From Theobroma cacao (taxonomy: Eukaryota; Streptophyta; Magnoliopsida; Malvales; Malvaceae): 64,000 nucleotides of DNA. The translations under genes and the position numbers were made by a program. Below are positions 48,201-60,763 of this stretch, one piece after another (the stretch's first letter is position 1; each line of letters begins with the position of its first letter). The stretch spans positions 38,232,825 to 38,296,824 of the forward strand of contig NC_030858.1 of assembly GCF_000208745.1 (NCBI RefSeq), written 5' to 3'. The notes under the pieces were generated by a model that made no database searches, had not been told where the DNA came from, and saw only the letters and a list, made by a program, of their open reading frames with translations.

Positions 48201-51200
48201 ATCTTGGATCTGCTTTTCATCAAGTGGATCAGGTTTACCGTCTAAATCACTACATCCACTGGATCTGATACTTCTTTGACAAAATGTTGGTAAAAGAACA
48301 CATAAAATCGGAGGAAGTATTCTCAAACAACTTGTGTTGACTGCTTCACCGATAAAGAGTTTATTTACTAGAAGCTGAAACAGAATCATGGCCTTTTCTA
48401 TTCCCCATATATTTTCTTTTAACAATGTGAAAAGAAAAGATACAAGAGCTCTCAAAAAGGGCTCTTTTATATCCTCCATAGCCTCCATATCTTCACCTAA
48501 AGCAGGCCATGCATGAAATGACCTCTGTGCACAGTTTTCACCATGAACGAGAGCACCATCAAGTAAAGTGTTGAAAATGGAATCCAAGAAGCCTTCATAG
48601 GAAGAATAATTTCTCCTCTTGGCAAACGAGATCAGTAGAGGCAAGAAAGAGGTCGCAGCACTTCCTCCTGGCCATTTCCACGTGCATAGTATTTCTGCAG
48701 CAAGCCAAGCTCGAGAAGTAACCTCATTATTTGTTGTATCCTTGGTTGGTAGTGGTGGAGCGTCCATTTCATCACAAGCAATGACTTTATCAAACCCAAG
48801 TTTAGAGATAAGATTATCAATTAAAGAAACGAACTTGTAGCATGCCTGCATCCAAGATACACTTGCTTTTGTTAGTACTTGAGTTCAACCTCATTCTAGA
48901 TATTGCAGACATTTAAGAAATTGCAAAATAGCATCAAATTTATGTTTTATTCTCAAGAAATAAAAAAATAAGACTAGACAATATTTCATGGATAATCAAA
49001 GAAATGCAAAAATTCAGCTCAGTCAACCACTCATACAATCTGAAGCACTCACTAACATCAATGATATGCTTATGAAATACTTAAACGTGTCATTCACTAT
49101 AGGCTCACCTAAAACTGTGTACTCGGGTTCTACAGATCACTCAAGACAGTAGAAAGACTAAAAAGGTGTATGGAAGCACAAAAGCTAAACTAGATAGGCA
49201 CTTTCAATCCATCCCACTACAGCTAATTTGTTACCATATTTTTTAGGAGACTGCTTGCAGCATAACAGGGGCAATAAATGACACCTTAAGATGTGTCTGT
49301 GTGTGTTATATATCTATATGTATTATATAAAATATGCATGTATGTATACATAGATAAATATGTAGATAGAGACAGAGAGAGAAGAACTATGCCAGCAAGA
49401 ACAGTTATGAATATAATGCCACTCACACTTGCATAGACTCTTTCAGTATCTGATATAGCTGGCCCTCTCAGGGAATTGAAGTCAGGTATGATCCACCAAG
49501 GCCACATGTCACCCTTCCTTAGAAGATGATCTACCAGATTTTGTTCCTCATACTGATCCTGACACAGACAATCAAGCACTTCAATCATCATCAGACAGCA
49601 CAAAGACACAATTTTATTGGTCTCTAGTTTATCTTCCTTGAAGATGGCAGACCTAATAATGCAAATCAAGATACTCCTTATTCCTTTTCCCACATCTCTG
49701 CTGAAGCTTTTCCACAAATTCCTTATCTTGGATTGATAACCATGAGCTAATTCACAAATATCCAACCGCACCTTGATTTTTTTCCTGGATTCATCATCAA
49801 GAGCATCGTCTACTGCTAGTGTCATCCTATACTCCCAGTCAATAATAAACATTGCCGCTGAAATACTTGAAACCAAGTCACTTTCCTCATCAAGTGCCCT
49901 TAAGCAAAAGAAACTACCTTCAAGTATTTCAAGAGCAAAACGAGCCATTTCAACCACATTTGCAGGATCCTTACTTTCCAATGCAAGGCCTTCTTCTACA
50001 GAAGTAAACAAACCACTTGCCAGCTTAACAGAATTGAAAGAGGAATCCAGAATAAAAGAAACTAGTTTTCTTGAAACCTCCTTGAATATCAGGATGACCG
50101 ACTTTCTAGAAACAAATGAATCTAGATTGCCTTCTGTTGCACCACCAAGAACAGAACTGCAGACAATAAAAACAATAGGGTTAAAGCACACAATTATAAA
50201 ATGCATGAATCAACAAAAATATGCCTGGAGTCAACATGAGAGACAATTCTCCACACCTAACAAATAATTAGCCTATTCTTTGAGAATGTATGACCTAGAA
50301 ATATAGGTCTCCCTACATTCCCAAAATCATTAATCTAGTTTCAAGGATATCCAAGAAAGCAAACAACTAAAGGCTACCGTTTTCCAAGAAATATCACCGG
50401 CCATGGCATTGACAAGATGCACTATGGAAAAAGAAAGCATATGGCTAGTTGTTGAAGTACCGTTTCACTAGTAATATTATTCAAAGTTAACAATCTTCTT
50501 AGTAAATACCGATATTATGCGTTTCAATTCACATACCGCACAAACTGCACATCAGAAGTTCCAAAAGGAGGAAGGGAAAAGGCAGCAGAAACAGCAGCTG
50601 TTTCAAGAAGCTCATGATGCCAATGATCTGGGAGGGAACCTAGCCGATGGAAAGAATCTTCTCCCACCTTCCTTCTCCTAACCTCATTTCTTGCTTTCTC
50701 CAAAAGCATTGCCAACACTGCTAAGTGATTTGAGTCCATGGAGCCCAATCCAACCTTAGAACTTACCAAGTCAATTGCATATGTGATAATAGCATGCCAC
50801 TGCTCAGACAAACATTCATCATCAAGCAATGCAAGCAACAGATCTAGTCGAGCACTGGTACCACAATTATATCCATGCAAACACCAAGGAACAAATGTTT
50901 CCTTGTAAACTTGAAGAAAATACTTCAGCTTCAGCTCACTCTCCTTGTCATGGGGAGGACCACGAGAAACTGCATCATTGTTGGAGAAAAGCACTTGGAG
51001 TACCTTGCGTGCTCCAAATATTGAAACTGAAATAGACAAAAGCCTCACACCATCTGGTGAATCCTAAAGTGGAGGTAAATCCAAAAGTGAATATTCAAAT
51101 AAAAGCATGTGTAAATAAGAGAAAATGCCAAAAGGACAAGGCAGGATGCTGTGTTTCTTGAGCTTAACAAGTACATGACTTAGGATTATCATTAAAGAGG

Positions 51201-54200
51201 TGAAGGATTGATGCAAAGCAGGAGGAATGGGACTCTGGGCTGCTATCCTTGCCAAATTAAAATTGCTGCGGTCATTTCAATTTTTCACCAAATAACACTG
51301 ACTTCATTTCTTCTTTTGACATTTCTATACAGAACAGACAAATAAAGAAAATAGAAAAGCACAAAGTGCGTAGAAGAAAAATTAATTAAAACACTCCATA
51401 GTTTACGGAGCCCAGGGTAGAAGCTAAAGATTTTCTTTCCAGAGGATAACCAGAAATTGATTTTTCATCCAGTTCACAATTGCCCATAGCACAATTACAA
51501 GCAGCAGCAGTAATAACTTGTTATTTCTCATAAACAACAATTAGTTAAGGAAGACTCTTATACAGTATGCAAGTACTTATAACCATGCATCCCATCCTAC
51601 ATGCATTTGCATAGTCACATAGATAGTACATATAAGAAGTATAATCAATCAATTGCTATCTGAAAAACATTAAGAGTTCATGCAGTGGTAACTTACAAGT
51701 GATCTGATCAATGGGAAAGATGTAGACAACATTGGTCCCACTAAATGTAGCAAAGGCCAAGCTTCACCCTTTTGATTCACATGTCGATCCACTAACGACA
51801 GAAATTTAATAATTGGTTCCATATTCAACGTTGTCTGTTCTGTAACCACTTTTTCCTGAAGCAATCCCTGGCACGTTTCTTGAAATGCCATACAAAAGAA
51901 AGAAAGAAGATCCTGTTCCAATGAATAAATGCCAGAAAGAATTTCAACAATGCATTTTCCCAACTCTTGCAGATAACTTATTGGATACTTAATATTCTGT
52001 GTTTCCATTGTCTTTCCATGAAGAGGCTGATCACTATCCTGGTCTTTTAAGCTCACAGATGATATGTAGTCTTGCCACAGAAGCTTTACAAGGATATTAT
52101 TAATAAGGGTGATCCGAAAATGAGAAATGGAATCGACAGTGTCGCAAAATCTGGTACGCATAAGAAGATATGAATTAGCATTCTAAAGAACATAAATGAT
52201 ACAAAAAGTGAGAAGAATTAGGAACATCTGAACCACTAAACAAAAAGGAGTGCAGAGGGAGAGCTCAATTAACTCACTTAAAGGCATTATGTAATCCCCA
52301 AAGAAAACACTCTCTAAATGCCCTGAAAAATGCTAGTCGATCCGCATTTGAAGAATGAACTGGGTTCCTTCCAGCCCATAGGTTATGGAAAAAATCAAGA
52401 AAAAAATTGTCTCCTGATAATGCTTTAGAAGGAATAGCATCTAAGAAGAGAACCAATGCCGGATAAGAAACTTGCTGAGATCCAAAGCACCCGTTCCTAA
52501 TAAAAGACCAAAATCGATTGAATACAGATTTCTGAACATTTATGGTAGTCCAACTGTCAGGAAATCTCTTCGAAAATAGCAAAATTGCATCCCACATCGA
52601 AGAATGACAAGCAGGATCTTTTTCCTGGAAAGCACCAAGAACTGCTGCAGCAAGGGTTTTCATATTTCCCTCATCGAACACCTGAGGAATGTTTTTAATG
52701 AAACTTCTTAAGGCTGAGTATGTAGCTGACCGAATTGCAGGGCTCTGAGACTTCAAAAAATCCACAAAATATTTATGGGCAGAGAAGAGTTTTTCAGCAA
52801 AGGAAATAGCAGTCGCCCTGGCCTTTGAAGCATGCTTTGGTTCAGCAGATACATTTTCAAAACCAGGTCTTTCTATTTGCACGGAGACCAAAACATCAAG
52901 TAGTGTTGCCAAAGCCAGTAATGAAGAGGATATAACCTGCAATTAAAGACATAGGACGAAACTTACAAAATATTTCATGGAAACATAACAAACAAACCCA
53001 AGCAACAACATCAAAGGTCTGCAAATGTTTACATTCCTCAAATAGTGATTTCAGCACATATCAAACATTGTACATATTTATGTTTGAAAATACACAGATG
53101 CATTAGTGTGAAATGTGAATGTAACTTTGATATAATCATACGAGCATTCATGCACATATAAACATATAATGTGCATGTGTGGTTGGATAACTTAAGGAAT
53201 TGGGGAGAGTTGGAAGTGGTGAAGAAAGATTAAGCACCTCATTGTCTCCAAGTAGCCTCAAAAACCGATATGGTTATAGTTCTTCACAAATATAAGTGAA
53301 GGCACTAGATCAAGAATAAAACCAAAAAGAAAAACAGAAGTGAAAATTGAAAAAATAAAAAAAGAAGACAACAGATTAAAGCTGGGGATAACTCATTTTA
53401 TTTACCCGAGCAATGCCAAGAAATTTTAAGCGTCAAATGAAAAAAATTGAATAGTTTAGGATGACATAATTATTGCAATTTATAATCAATTCAATCATAA
53501 GGTAAAAACTAATGCAAGAACTTGTTCAGAATGAGAAGGTTAAGTAATATGGACTATTACTTTTTTCCTTAACCAAAACCATATCCAAAAGAGATCCCTC
53601 AGTGCATACCTGCTGGTGCATCTCTTGCAATTCATCCAAGGCAACTGTTTTATCAGACAAATTTTGTGGTGTAAGCTTCAAATTTTCTTCCAAATACATA
53701 AAAATCTCCGTTGTGCATAAGATTAAAGCATCTAATCTCTTTTCCTGAGCAGGGAAGGCAGCCTGTTGTTCACAATCAAATGATTAAACTGATTAAAACT
53801 AACTGTCCAAAGCCCACATCCTTGGACATTAAAATGTTAAAAAAGTTAGAACTACATGCATAGGCTACATTAAAATTCTATTTACAGCTTAAAAGATGTC
53901 AAGAAGATTGAACCTTCAGAAAACATGAATTTTGATTCAAATCATACTCAATCCATTTTCCATGGGGAAACAAAATCTACACAGTATTCATGAGAACATA
54001 CATAAGGTTGGGCTCAAACTAAGCAGGGCCAACTGCTATTAGCAACAGACTTGTTTTCCAGCTACAGATTTCGAGATCTACTTATCTAACAATTGGGCTT
54101 GATTGGAATAACTCCGGTGCCTTTCAAAATATCTTTAGCATTCTAAGTTTACTACAGTACATTACCTCCCTGTTTTAGATGGCTTGAAAGCCTGAAATAT

Positions 54201-56360
54201 ATAATAAGAAACTATTTCCAATTTTCTTTTTTGGCCAACAATGGTTAATAACTAGGAGGTCAAACCTGTAATGAGCGCTTTGCAGCTTGGGAAACTTCAG
54301 AACTTGGATCAAATTGAGAGAACCACCATGGTCCCATCAACGACTTCAAATGCGGAGCCAAATCTCTTCTGAGAAAACATATAAGAGATCAACAAGTTTT
54401 TATTGCATTAAAAAACAGGGCAAATGATTGTACAAAAGAAATATGAGGGAAAATAACATCATGCTTCTTTTATTTAGCCTCTCTCCATAAAGGAAGTCCA
54501 TTCTTTCTAACCTCTTACCTCTTCTGACTCAATCGATGTGGTTTTTTAGAATAAAAAACATTAGTATCAGTTTCTAATCTACCATGAGAATCATTGTTCA
54601 AAAGATTAATGAGGAAGAGAATTTAGCAGTCTTAGTTGTTTTAGCTTTGCATTAGTTTCTAAATTACCAAACAAAAAGATGTTCACTGACTTAGCACCTA
54701 GAAGACCACATCTTGTATGTCTCTCACCATTCATAGGATCAAACTTTTATAATTAATATCCTTCACTACAATGTGTCCATTAAGTTATGTATTACAAGAA
54801 GATTTGAAACAACATTCATTAGGAAATAAAAAGGAAAAGAAGTTCAAACCCGACAGAAGTGACAAGAATTGTCGTTGTTTCATGAGTAGCTCGCCGAACC
54901 TCCCGATTAAAGTCCAGCAATAGCTTCTTGTATTCAAATGCCTTTATGAATGAGAGCATAGCAATATTGGAACATGTTAATTCAAGCATAAGGCTTGAAA
55001 ACTGAAGTTCACATTAATCCATTGCATCATTGAGTATTTTTCAAGTTTAGTGTTTTTCTTTTCACATTAAAATGAAGCCAAACAAGGAATTCAGTCATTA
55101 AATTTTCCTATACCAGAGTTTCAGTTAAGTATTGAATTAAAATTTTGGAGTCTTTAAAATTTCATTCTAGAAAATAGAAAAAGAATAGATAAGAAACCAC
55201 TTTAATTTGTTTTATTCCACATATCTGCTGTCTCAAAAAAACAAAGAAATTGAAATTTTGTCTTCAATTCCAATAGTTAGTATCTACTATCCAATTTCAA
55301 GACATTCTCACTTTTACCCCTTTCTTCTTTGTTCTTCTCCTTATGAAGGTGCCATTTGTTCAAATTTTTCTATATTACAACACTAGCAAGTTGTAAAGCA
55401 TAGCTTATTGAAGCCCATTTTTCTTTCCATGTCAATTTCTTTCTCTAGGCACTGTTCCTTCCCTACCTATCTTTTCTTTAAAGGTCTACTGCTAGTATTA
55501 ATTCATATAAAATCAACTTAGTTGAAGCATCTGCAATGACCAGTGAAGAGCAAAGAATGAAATCATACCCATTGTGGAATGATTGGTACTATTTCCTTTC
55601 CAGACCTTTGCTTCAGCAACGCAGACAAAGATGCCAGAGCTTTCAGCTGTTAATGAAGAAGAAGCTGGTGATTACACAGAAATTAAGACGGACACAAATT
55701 AAAGAAAAGGGATTCTCCTTGATCATGAAGATACACTCAATTCATTATCAAAACGGCAACAGGATGACACTACTCAAGCTCAGCAATTACATCTAAAAAA
55801 AAATCCAACAACCTAAAAACTAAGATATGGCCAATGAGACTTGCAAAAGATACAAAAGATAGAAAGACGCAAAATTCGAGGCTTGAAAGAGAGTTCATGG
55901 CAGATATTTGCGAAAACAGTACTACCTTGGTGGTAGGATCCTTCCTCGCCAGCCTTTTTAGGTGTTGTGCCACTTCACTATCTATATCCTGTAATTGCAA
56001 AAGCCACTAGCATTAACTCATCCCGTTGACAGAATATATTCAATAAATTTATTAACAAAGCACAAAATTTTTAGCGGGAAAGAGGTATTGAATACCAGAA
56101 ACGGACTAGAGTCTTCGGCGGAGATAGACGAATCCAGGCGAGAGCTACCAACGTAGCCGCCGAATCCCACCGCTGCCGCAGCGGAGCCCGACGGCAATAG
56201 AGAAGCCGCAAGGCTGCCATAAAGGTCAAAATTTTAGCATCTAGATAAATAAAAAAAGGGTTAATTTGTCAATACAAAAAAAAAAAAAAAACAAACAAAC
56301 AAACCTGCTGCTTGAAGGGCGCGACTTGCTCCTTGCTCCTTCACCCTTCTGCCTCCCCAT
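45292..56360 (-). CDS. LTN1: E3 ubiquitin-protein ligase listerin
   Basis: The RING E3 ligase of ribosome-associated quality control; it ubiquitinates nascent chains stalled on 60S subunits. Sixteen exons: 56360-56305, 56213-56096, 55988-55926, 55646-55569, 54941-54850, 54368-54266, 53762-53610, 52936-52278, 52150-51697, 51063-50537, 50156-49427, 48845-48134, 47803-46761, 46687-46229, 45839-45609 and 45519-45292. All borders are GT-AG, phases agree throughout, and the product is 1901 residues, near the length I recall for Arabidopsis LTN1. The N-terminus [18 protein letters not shown] and [16 protein letters not shown] and [13 protein letters not shown] segments match the conserved N-terminal domain. 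The middle is HEAT/ARM-like helical. The C-terminus has the listerin domain ([18 protein letters not shown]) and a C4HC3 RING: CPIC, CKTC, HKFHAAC and CPLC. Confidence 0.93.
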
Positions 56361-57470
56361 TCTGCTATACATCGACAAAAAAAAAAGAAAAAACCCGATA
56401 AAATTGCTGATGTGCAGAAGGTTTTATAAACAGAGAGGAATAGAACTGAAGGGGAAAGTTCTGTTTTTGAATTTATAGAATCAAAGGCGGTGTGGGAAAA
56501 GTGCCTTGCTTTCTAGCAAGGGAAGAAGTACGACAGTAGGAGTACGTCTTAAGTCCCTGGGGCAATCAGAAGTTTGTGTTTGGGTTAATTTTTTCTTTTT
56601 CCCTCTTTTTTATTAAAAAAAAACTCAATGAACTACTTTATACTCATTTACAAAGTATCTTAATAATTTAATTTTGACTTAACGATTATTATTTTTTAAA
56701 AATATGATTAGGGTTCAAAATTCAAATCCTCACTCAGACTTTATACCATTTTAATTACTTGACATATTCCTTTAAACACCACTAAATAAATCAGATCAGA
56801 GAAGAAAATGGAATCCTTTTCTCATGTACTGTGAGTAAACTTTAGAATATACCCCAAGCTTGAAGGGGGGCTAAAAGAAGATGCATTTACAATTCAATAC
56901 TTGAGTCATCTAATACTTTCGTATTGAACTCTTCTAAGACAAATTCACAATGCCACAAGGTATAAAGAGCATACACAAGTTTCTTCTTTCCTTTATACAG
57001 AAGAAAACAGAGAAATCGATTTTATATTTTTAGTGTTTTTCACCAATCAAAGAATTGGCCAATTCTCCTTTTGGCCATGAGCATCTGCCAATTCTGACTG
57101 CCTACTTTTGACAAAATACTCCCTTGCATTGAACTGAAAAGATTGCCCTCAATCAAAACACCTTGTGCTCTTTCCTTTCTCCAAAATATTTCTGTCTCCG
57201 TCTTCAGCTTCGTTCTATTACACCATCCTCCCAAAATCATGGCCAGTTGGCCACCATCACATATTACCATCTCGGCTGCCATCCCACCATCATCTCCTTG
57301 TAACCAAATCTCTCTCCATCCTGATTTTTGAGGCATAATTGTTAATATTATCTGCATGATCCCCAGAAGGATATTGCAATGCCTAAAACTGCTATAAGCC
57401 ATCCTCTGCCTCAAGTGATTGTGTTTTTCCACATTTTCCTTTTGTTAAGCATGTTGGTGTTTTCCTAATC
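56361..57470. other. LTN1 promoter and LURP-one gene 3' flank
   Basis: This holds the upstream region of LTN1 and the 3' flank of the LURP-one-related gene. On the minus strand at 57040-57432 there is a 130-codon open frame directly after the LURP-one stop that I could not assign (see findings). Confidence 0.55.
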
Positions 57471-58784
57471 TTATATTGATAGGGGGAATTTATCCAAAAC
57501 TTGGAATTTTTTGGGGCCGTTATCCAAGAATATCACCACAAGCGCCACGACCAAAGAAGGATCTACAGAGCCAGGAAAAATAGTTATACGAAATTTACTC
57601 CTTCTGACATAAACCTGCCGAAGCTTGTGCATAAGACTGGTCTGCATCAATGAAAGCATAGAATTAGAATGAGAAAATTTGCAGCATTAAAACTATGAAA
57701 CAAGTATGACAAAAGAACCTATGTGGTATGAACCAGTAACAAAATTCAAGGGGTGGCCTATAACAAGGAACCAGCAATAGTGAGATAAGTTTCTAATCGA
57801 ATTACAGAAGATGAAACAGATATCTCATGCCATGATCAGACTACTTCAGTATATCTTTATGATCTCCTATGCAAAATAGCTGTTTGAAATTTCGACAAAG
57901 GAAAAACATCCACCATGGGTTAATATAGTCGAGAAGAGAAAACCATTTAGAGTGGTAAGATCACAATGACAAAGGGGACATGGCAACAATATCCTGAAAC
58001 CAGAAGGGAGTGACAAAGGGTATTTCATTTATCCCATGTCTGCAGGAAACAGTTGAGTTCATAACAGTCAAAGTAGAAACTAATTTTTCTCACTGAGGCC
58101 TCAGTTGTAGATTATACCTGAGCCACAAGGGAATCACCTTTGTAGATGGTGCAAGATCTTTGGAAATGGCAGCCTTTCACCTTGAAATCACAGGTTAACT
58201 CTCCCTGATTTTCAGCACCAAGAAATACCTCCAACTCTGTTCTAGTGAACTTATTCGACACTCTCTGCACTTTGAATACCAAATCCTTCTTGCCATCATC
58301 GCCATTGAAACCTTGCCAAGACCCGTCCTTGAACCAGGAAACAAATGAGCATTTACTTTCGGGGATTTCCCAAAACGACGAATTTCAACAACTTAACACA
58401 AAATTCAATCATATAATGATTCTAATCGACCAAAAGAATAACAATCTTCAACGTTAAATAAACAACAAATTGCAGAACACAACATTTAAAACATAAAAAG
58501 ATTACTTTAAGAATAAAAGTGATCCAATTTCATTAATTTGCATAGATTTAGAGACTAACATGGTGACCGTAGATAGAGATGAGGGGATTTCCCGCGGAAT
58601 CGAGGAGAACCGTCCTGTCATCTGCTGATGATTGAGAAGATTGACGGTTGATCCTGAAAACGATCTTCCCCGAAGAATCAGCGAATCCTAGGACGCCACG
58701 TGGCAGACCCGGCTGTTTCTTGGATACGAACAGATCGATCGGGATCGGCGAATTCGCCGGGTGTACCGGAGCCGAAGTAGTCAT
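57471..58784 (-). CDS. LURP-one-related protein (DUF567/LOR)
   Basis: A tubby-like beta-barrel protein of the LURP-one-related family, linked in Arabidopsis to defence against oomycetes (LURP1); the ligand is unknown. Exons are 58784-58560, 58327-58118 and 57641-57471, all phase 0, giving 201 residues. Conserved points are IPIDLFVSKKQPGLPRG (14-30), LGFADSSGKIVFRIN, DRTVLLDSAGNPLISI, DGSWQGF, the GCHFQRSCTIYKGDSLVAQ strand pair, and the hydrophobic C-terminal helix SLVVALVVIFLDN, which fills the barrel in this fold. It looks closest to Arabidopsis LOR7, from memory. A second in-frame ATG at 58844 would add 20 residues (MVSTIYLFLHALEAERDNIR). I chose 58784 because the family starts close to the PIDLFVS motif. 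Confidence 0.88.
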
Positions 58785-58844
58785 TCGTATATTATCTCGC
58801 TCAGCTTCCAAGGCATGCAAAAATAAATAAATTGTCGACACCAT

Positions 58845-59360
58845 TTTCCTTTTAAAGATTCAAACAAGAAATTAAAGCTGACCAATAAAGACTAAAAAAT
58901 AAGGTAAAAATTAAGAATTTCAATCAAAATTTTTCTTCATAAAGAAAACAAGAAGAAGACGGCCAGACGGTTTTCAACTTCGGTTAGAACGCGGAAAGGC
59001 CAGCAAGTAGTTTTCGTTGAAAGCCCAGAGAAATCATCTGACCCGACAAGAAGAAAGCCCACAGAACAATTTAGAAATGTTAATGGGCCTTAATTGCACT
59101 GGATCCGGCCCGCACTCTCTTTTTTTTTACATTTTTATTTTTTTTGTTAAGACGAATTAAAAAATTTATCATCTCGGATAATGTAAATTTTTCCACCAAT
59201 GAAAATTAAATAAAAGTTAAATTTTTTGATTTAATAAATTTTTAATTAATCCCCACTGCCAAAGGAAGTTTGATTATTATCAATTTTCCTTCTTTTCCTT
59301 GCATTTTCTTGGTACATGAATCTTGCGATGAAGGCGAAAGATATACAATTTCCCTATGTT
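58845..59360. other. LURP-one upstream region
   Basis: This contains the promoter of the LURP-one gene, with GGGCC/GGCCC-type site II motifs near 59093-59110, and AT-rich sequence next to the BAHD pseudogene 3' end. No gene was seen. Confidence 0.55.
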
Positions 59361-60763
59361 CTAAAGCAGTGAGGTTATAAGGTAAGCACCCTGCTTGAGA
59401 GCATTCATCTCGTCCTTGAACTTGGCCATGGAAGCTTCAGGAAGGGAAACAAGCACTTTAACCCCACCTTTCATGAAATGGTCTAGCTTGCAAGGAGACA
59501 TTAGAATACACAAGTCCACGTCCCCATATATTTTCCATGGCAGCGATGTCATGTTCACAAAACCTTTCCATCCGAAGTCCACTTCACCTCGTACGCCTAA
59601 CTGTCTCCAATCTGTTAGCACCATCAATGCTCCGGTAGCTACATCAGGCTTGTTACTTAGTAGTCTGCGTTTCTCCATCAGGCTCATGGCCGTCCTGATG
59701 TAGTCCTCGGTAGAAGCAAGTTTCTTGCTCGCTTTGATTAGTTTCACAACCTTGGAGAGTGGTCCTTCCTCGAGGTCCCTTCCAGTCAATACAACATTTA
59801 TAGTGATAAAAGCATTCCCATAGTATTCATCAGGCAATGGCGGATTCAAGAGGTGCCTTATTCCTACAGCTAAACGAATTATGGTTTTTCCATTGGGATC
59901 CAATTTTAAAGCTCTAAACCTCGATCTCCATAAATAGGCACCAAGCACCTCAAGAGTGGTCAAACTTTCAGTCAGTGTTCATCTTGATCCTGACTTTCTT
60001 CCATCAAACTCGTTTTAAGTCTTTTTATACTCTTAGCAGTTACATAAAAGTATTCATGGACAACGTCCGTAGTAGGCAAATATGGAGAAGTTGCTAAAGC
60101 ATTCTTATCCCGCAGGAATTCAGGAGTTTCCAGGGCTGGTTTTGCCACCAGTCTCGCCCTCTGCCAGACAGGTTTCACTGAGGACTCACACCGTTTGCTG
60201 GCAATCTCAGTTAGCGCTCGAAAGAAATGAGCTGCACCAAATCCATCAAAAACTGTGTGTGCCACGCCCATTGCAACCGTGAAACCTCCACAAGCAAACT
60301 TGGTCACCTGAAACATTAGCGGGTGACACCCATTGTCGAAATCAGATGGAAGATCCAAGACAAATTGTCTAGCAATTGCAACATCTATGCCGTCCAAGTA
60401 ATTCAGAGAAGAAAGCTTGCAATCCGCATTTGCCACTGAGAAAGGCACCCCGTCAGCATTGCAGTTGATTTGAAGCTTTCCATCACTTTGCCTCTTCAGC
60501 TTTCCCGCTAGAGGATAGTAATAAACCAAGAGCTTGGAAAGAGCTTCCTCAATTATGCTAGCTGGATCTGGTTGCTGACTAAATTTTTGTTTAAGATCAT
60601 TATTTGCTTGATACGAGAAAATAATCTGACCAATACGCTCAAGGTTGGGATTGTTGTCGAGGGTGGATAAAGAAAGAACTTCTGCAGGTGTGCGTGTTGA
60701 AGGTTTTACAAGCACAGTACATTTCCTTTCTACTGAGAATGGAATGTTGCAATTGGCTGCCAT
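59361..60763 (-). pseudogene. BAHD acyltransferase with stop and frameshift
   Basis: A CoA-dependent acyltransferase of the BAHD family, disrupted mid-gene. Minus-strand residues 1-263 (60763-59972) read MAANCNIPFSVERKCTVLVKP to ESQDQDEH and then stop at TGA. They include the catalytic HTVFD (169-173). From 59963 the protein continues one frame over with TTLEVLGAYLWRSRFRALKL, then LTDWRQLG, VDFGWKG (the structural DFGWG motif with Lys for the last Gly) and GGVKVLVSLPEASM. Compared with the intact paralogue at 63121, the break holds a 3-nt gain creating the TGA and a 4-nt loss. An intron here would be only about 30 nt, too short for a plant. I call it a recent pseudogene; the rest of the sequence is well preserved, so two separate half-proteins or a sequencing error remain possible. 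Confidence 0.75.

Noticed and set aside
49286..49426. Continuation of the LTN1 exon into a Tyr/Ile/Thr-rich tail
   Set aside because: A GTGAGT donor at 49426 joins in phase to the next conserved exon; the tail is microsatellite-like intron sequence.
59945..59990. A short intron that would rescue the BAHD copy
   Set aside because: The only GT-AG pair that restores the frame is about 30 nt apart, well below the minimum for plant introns.
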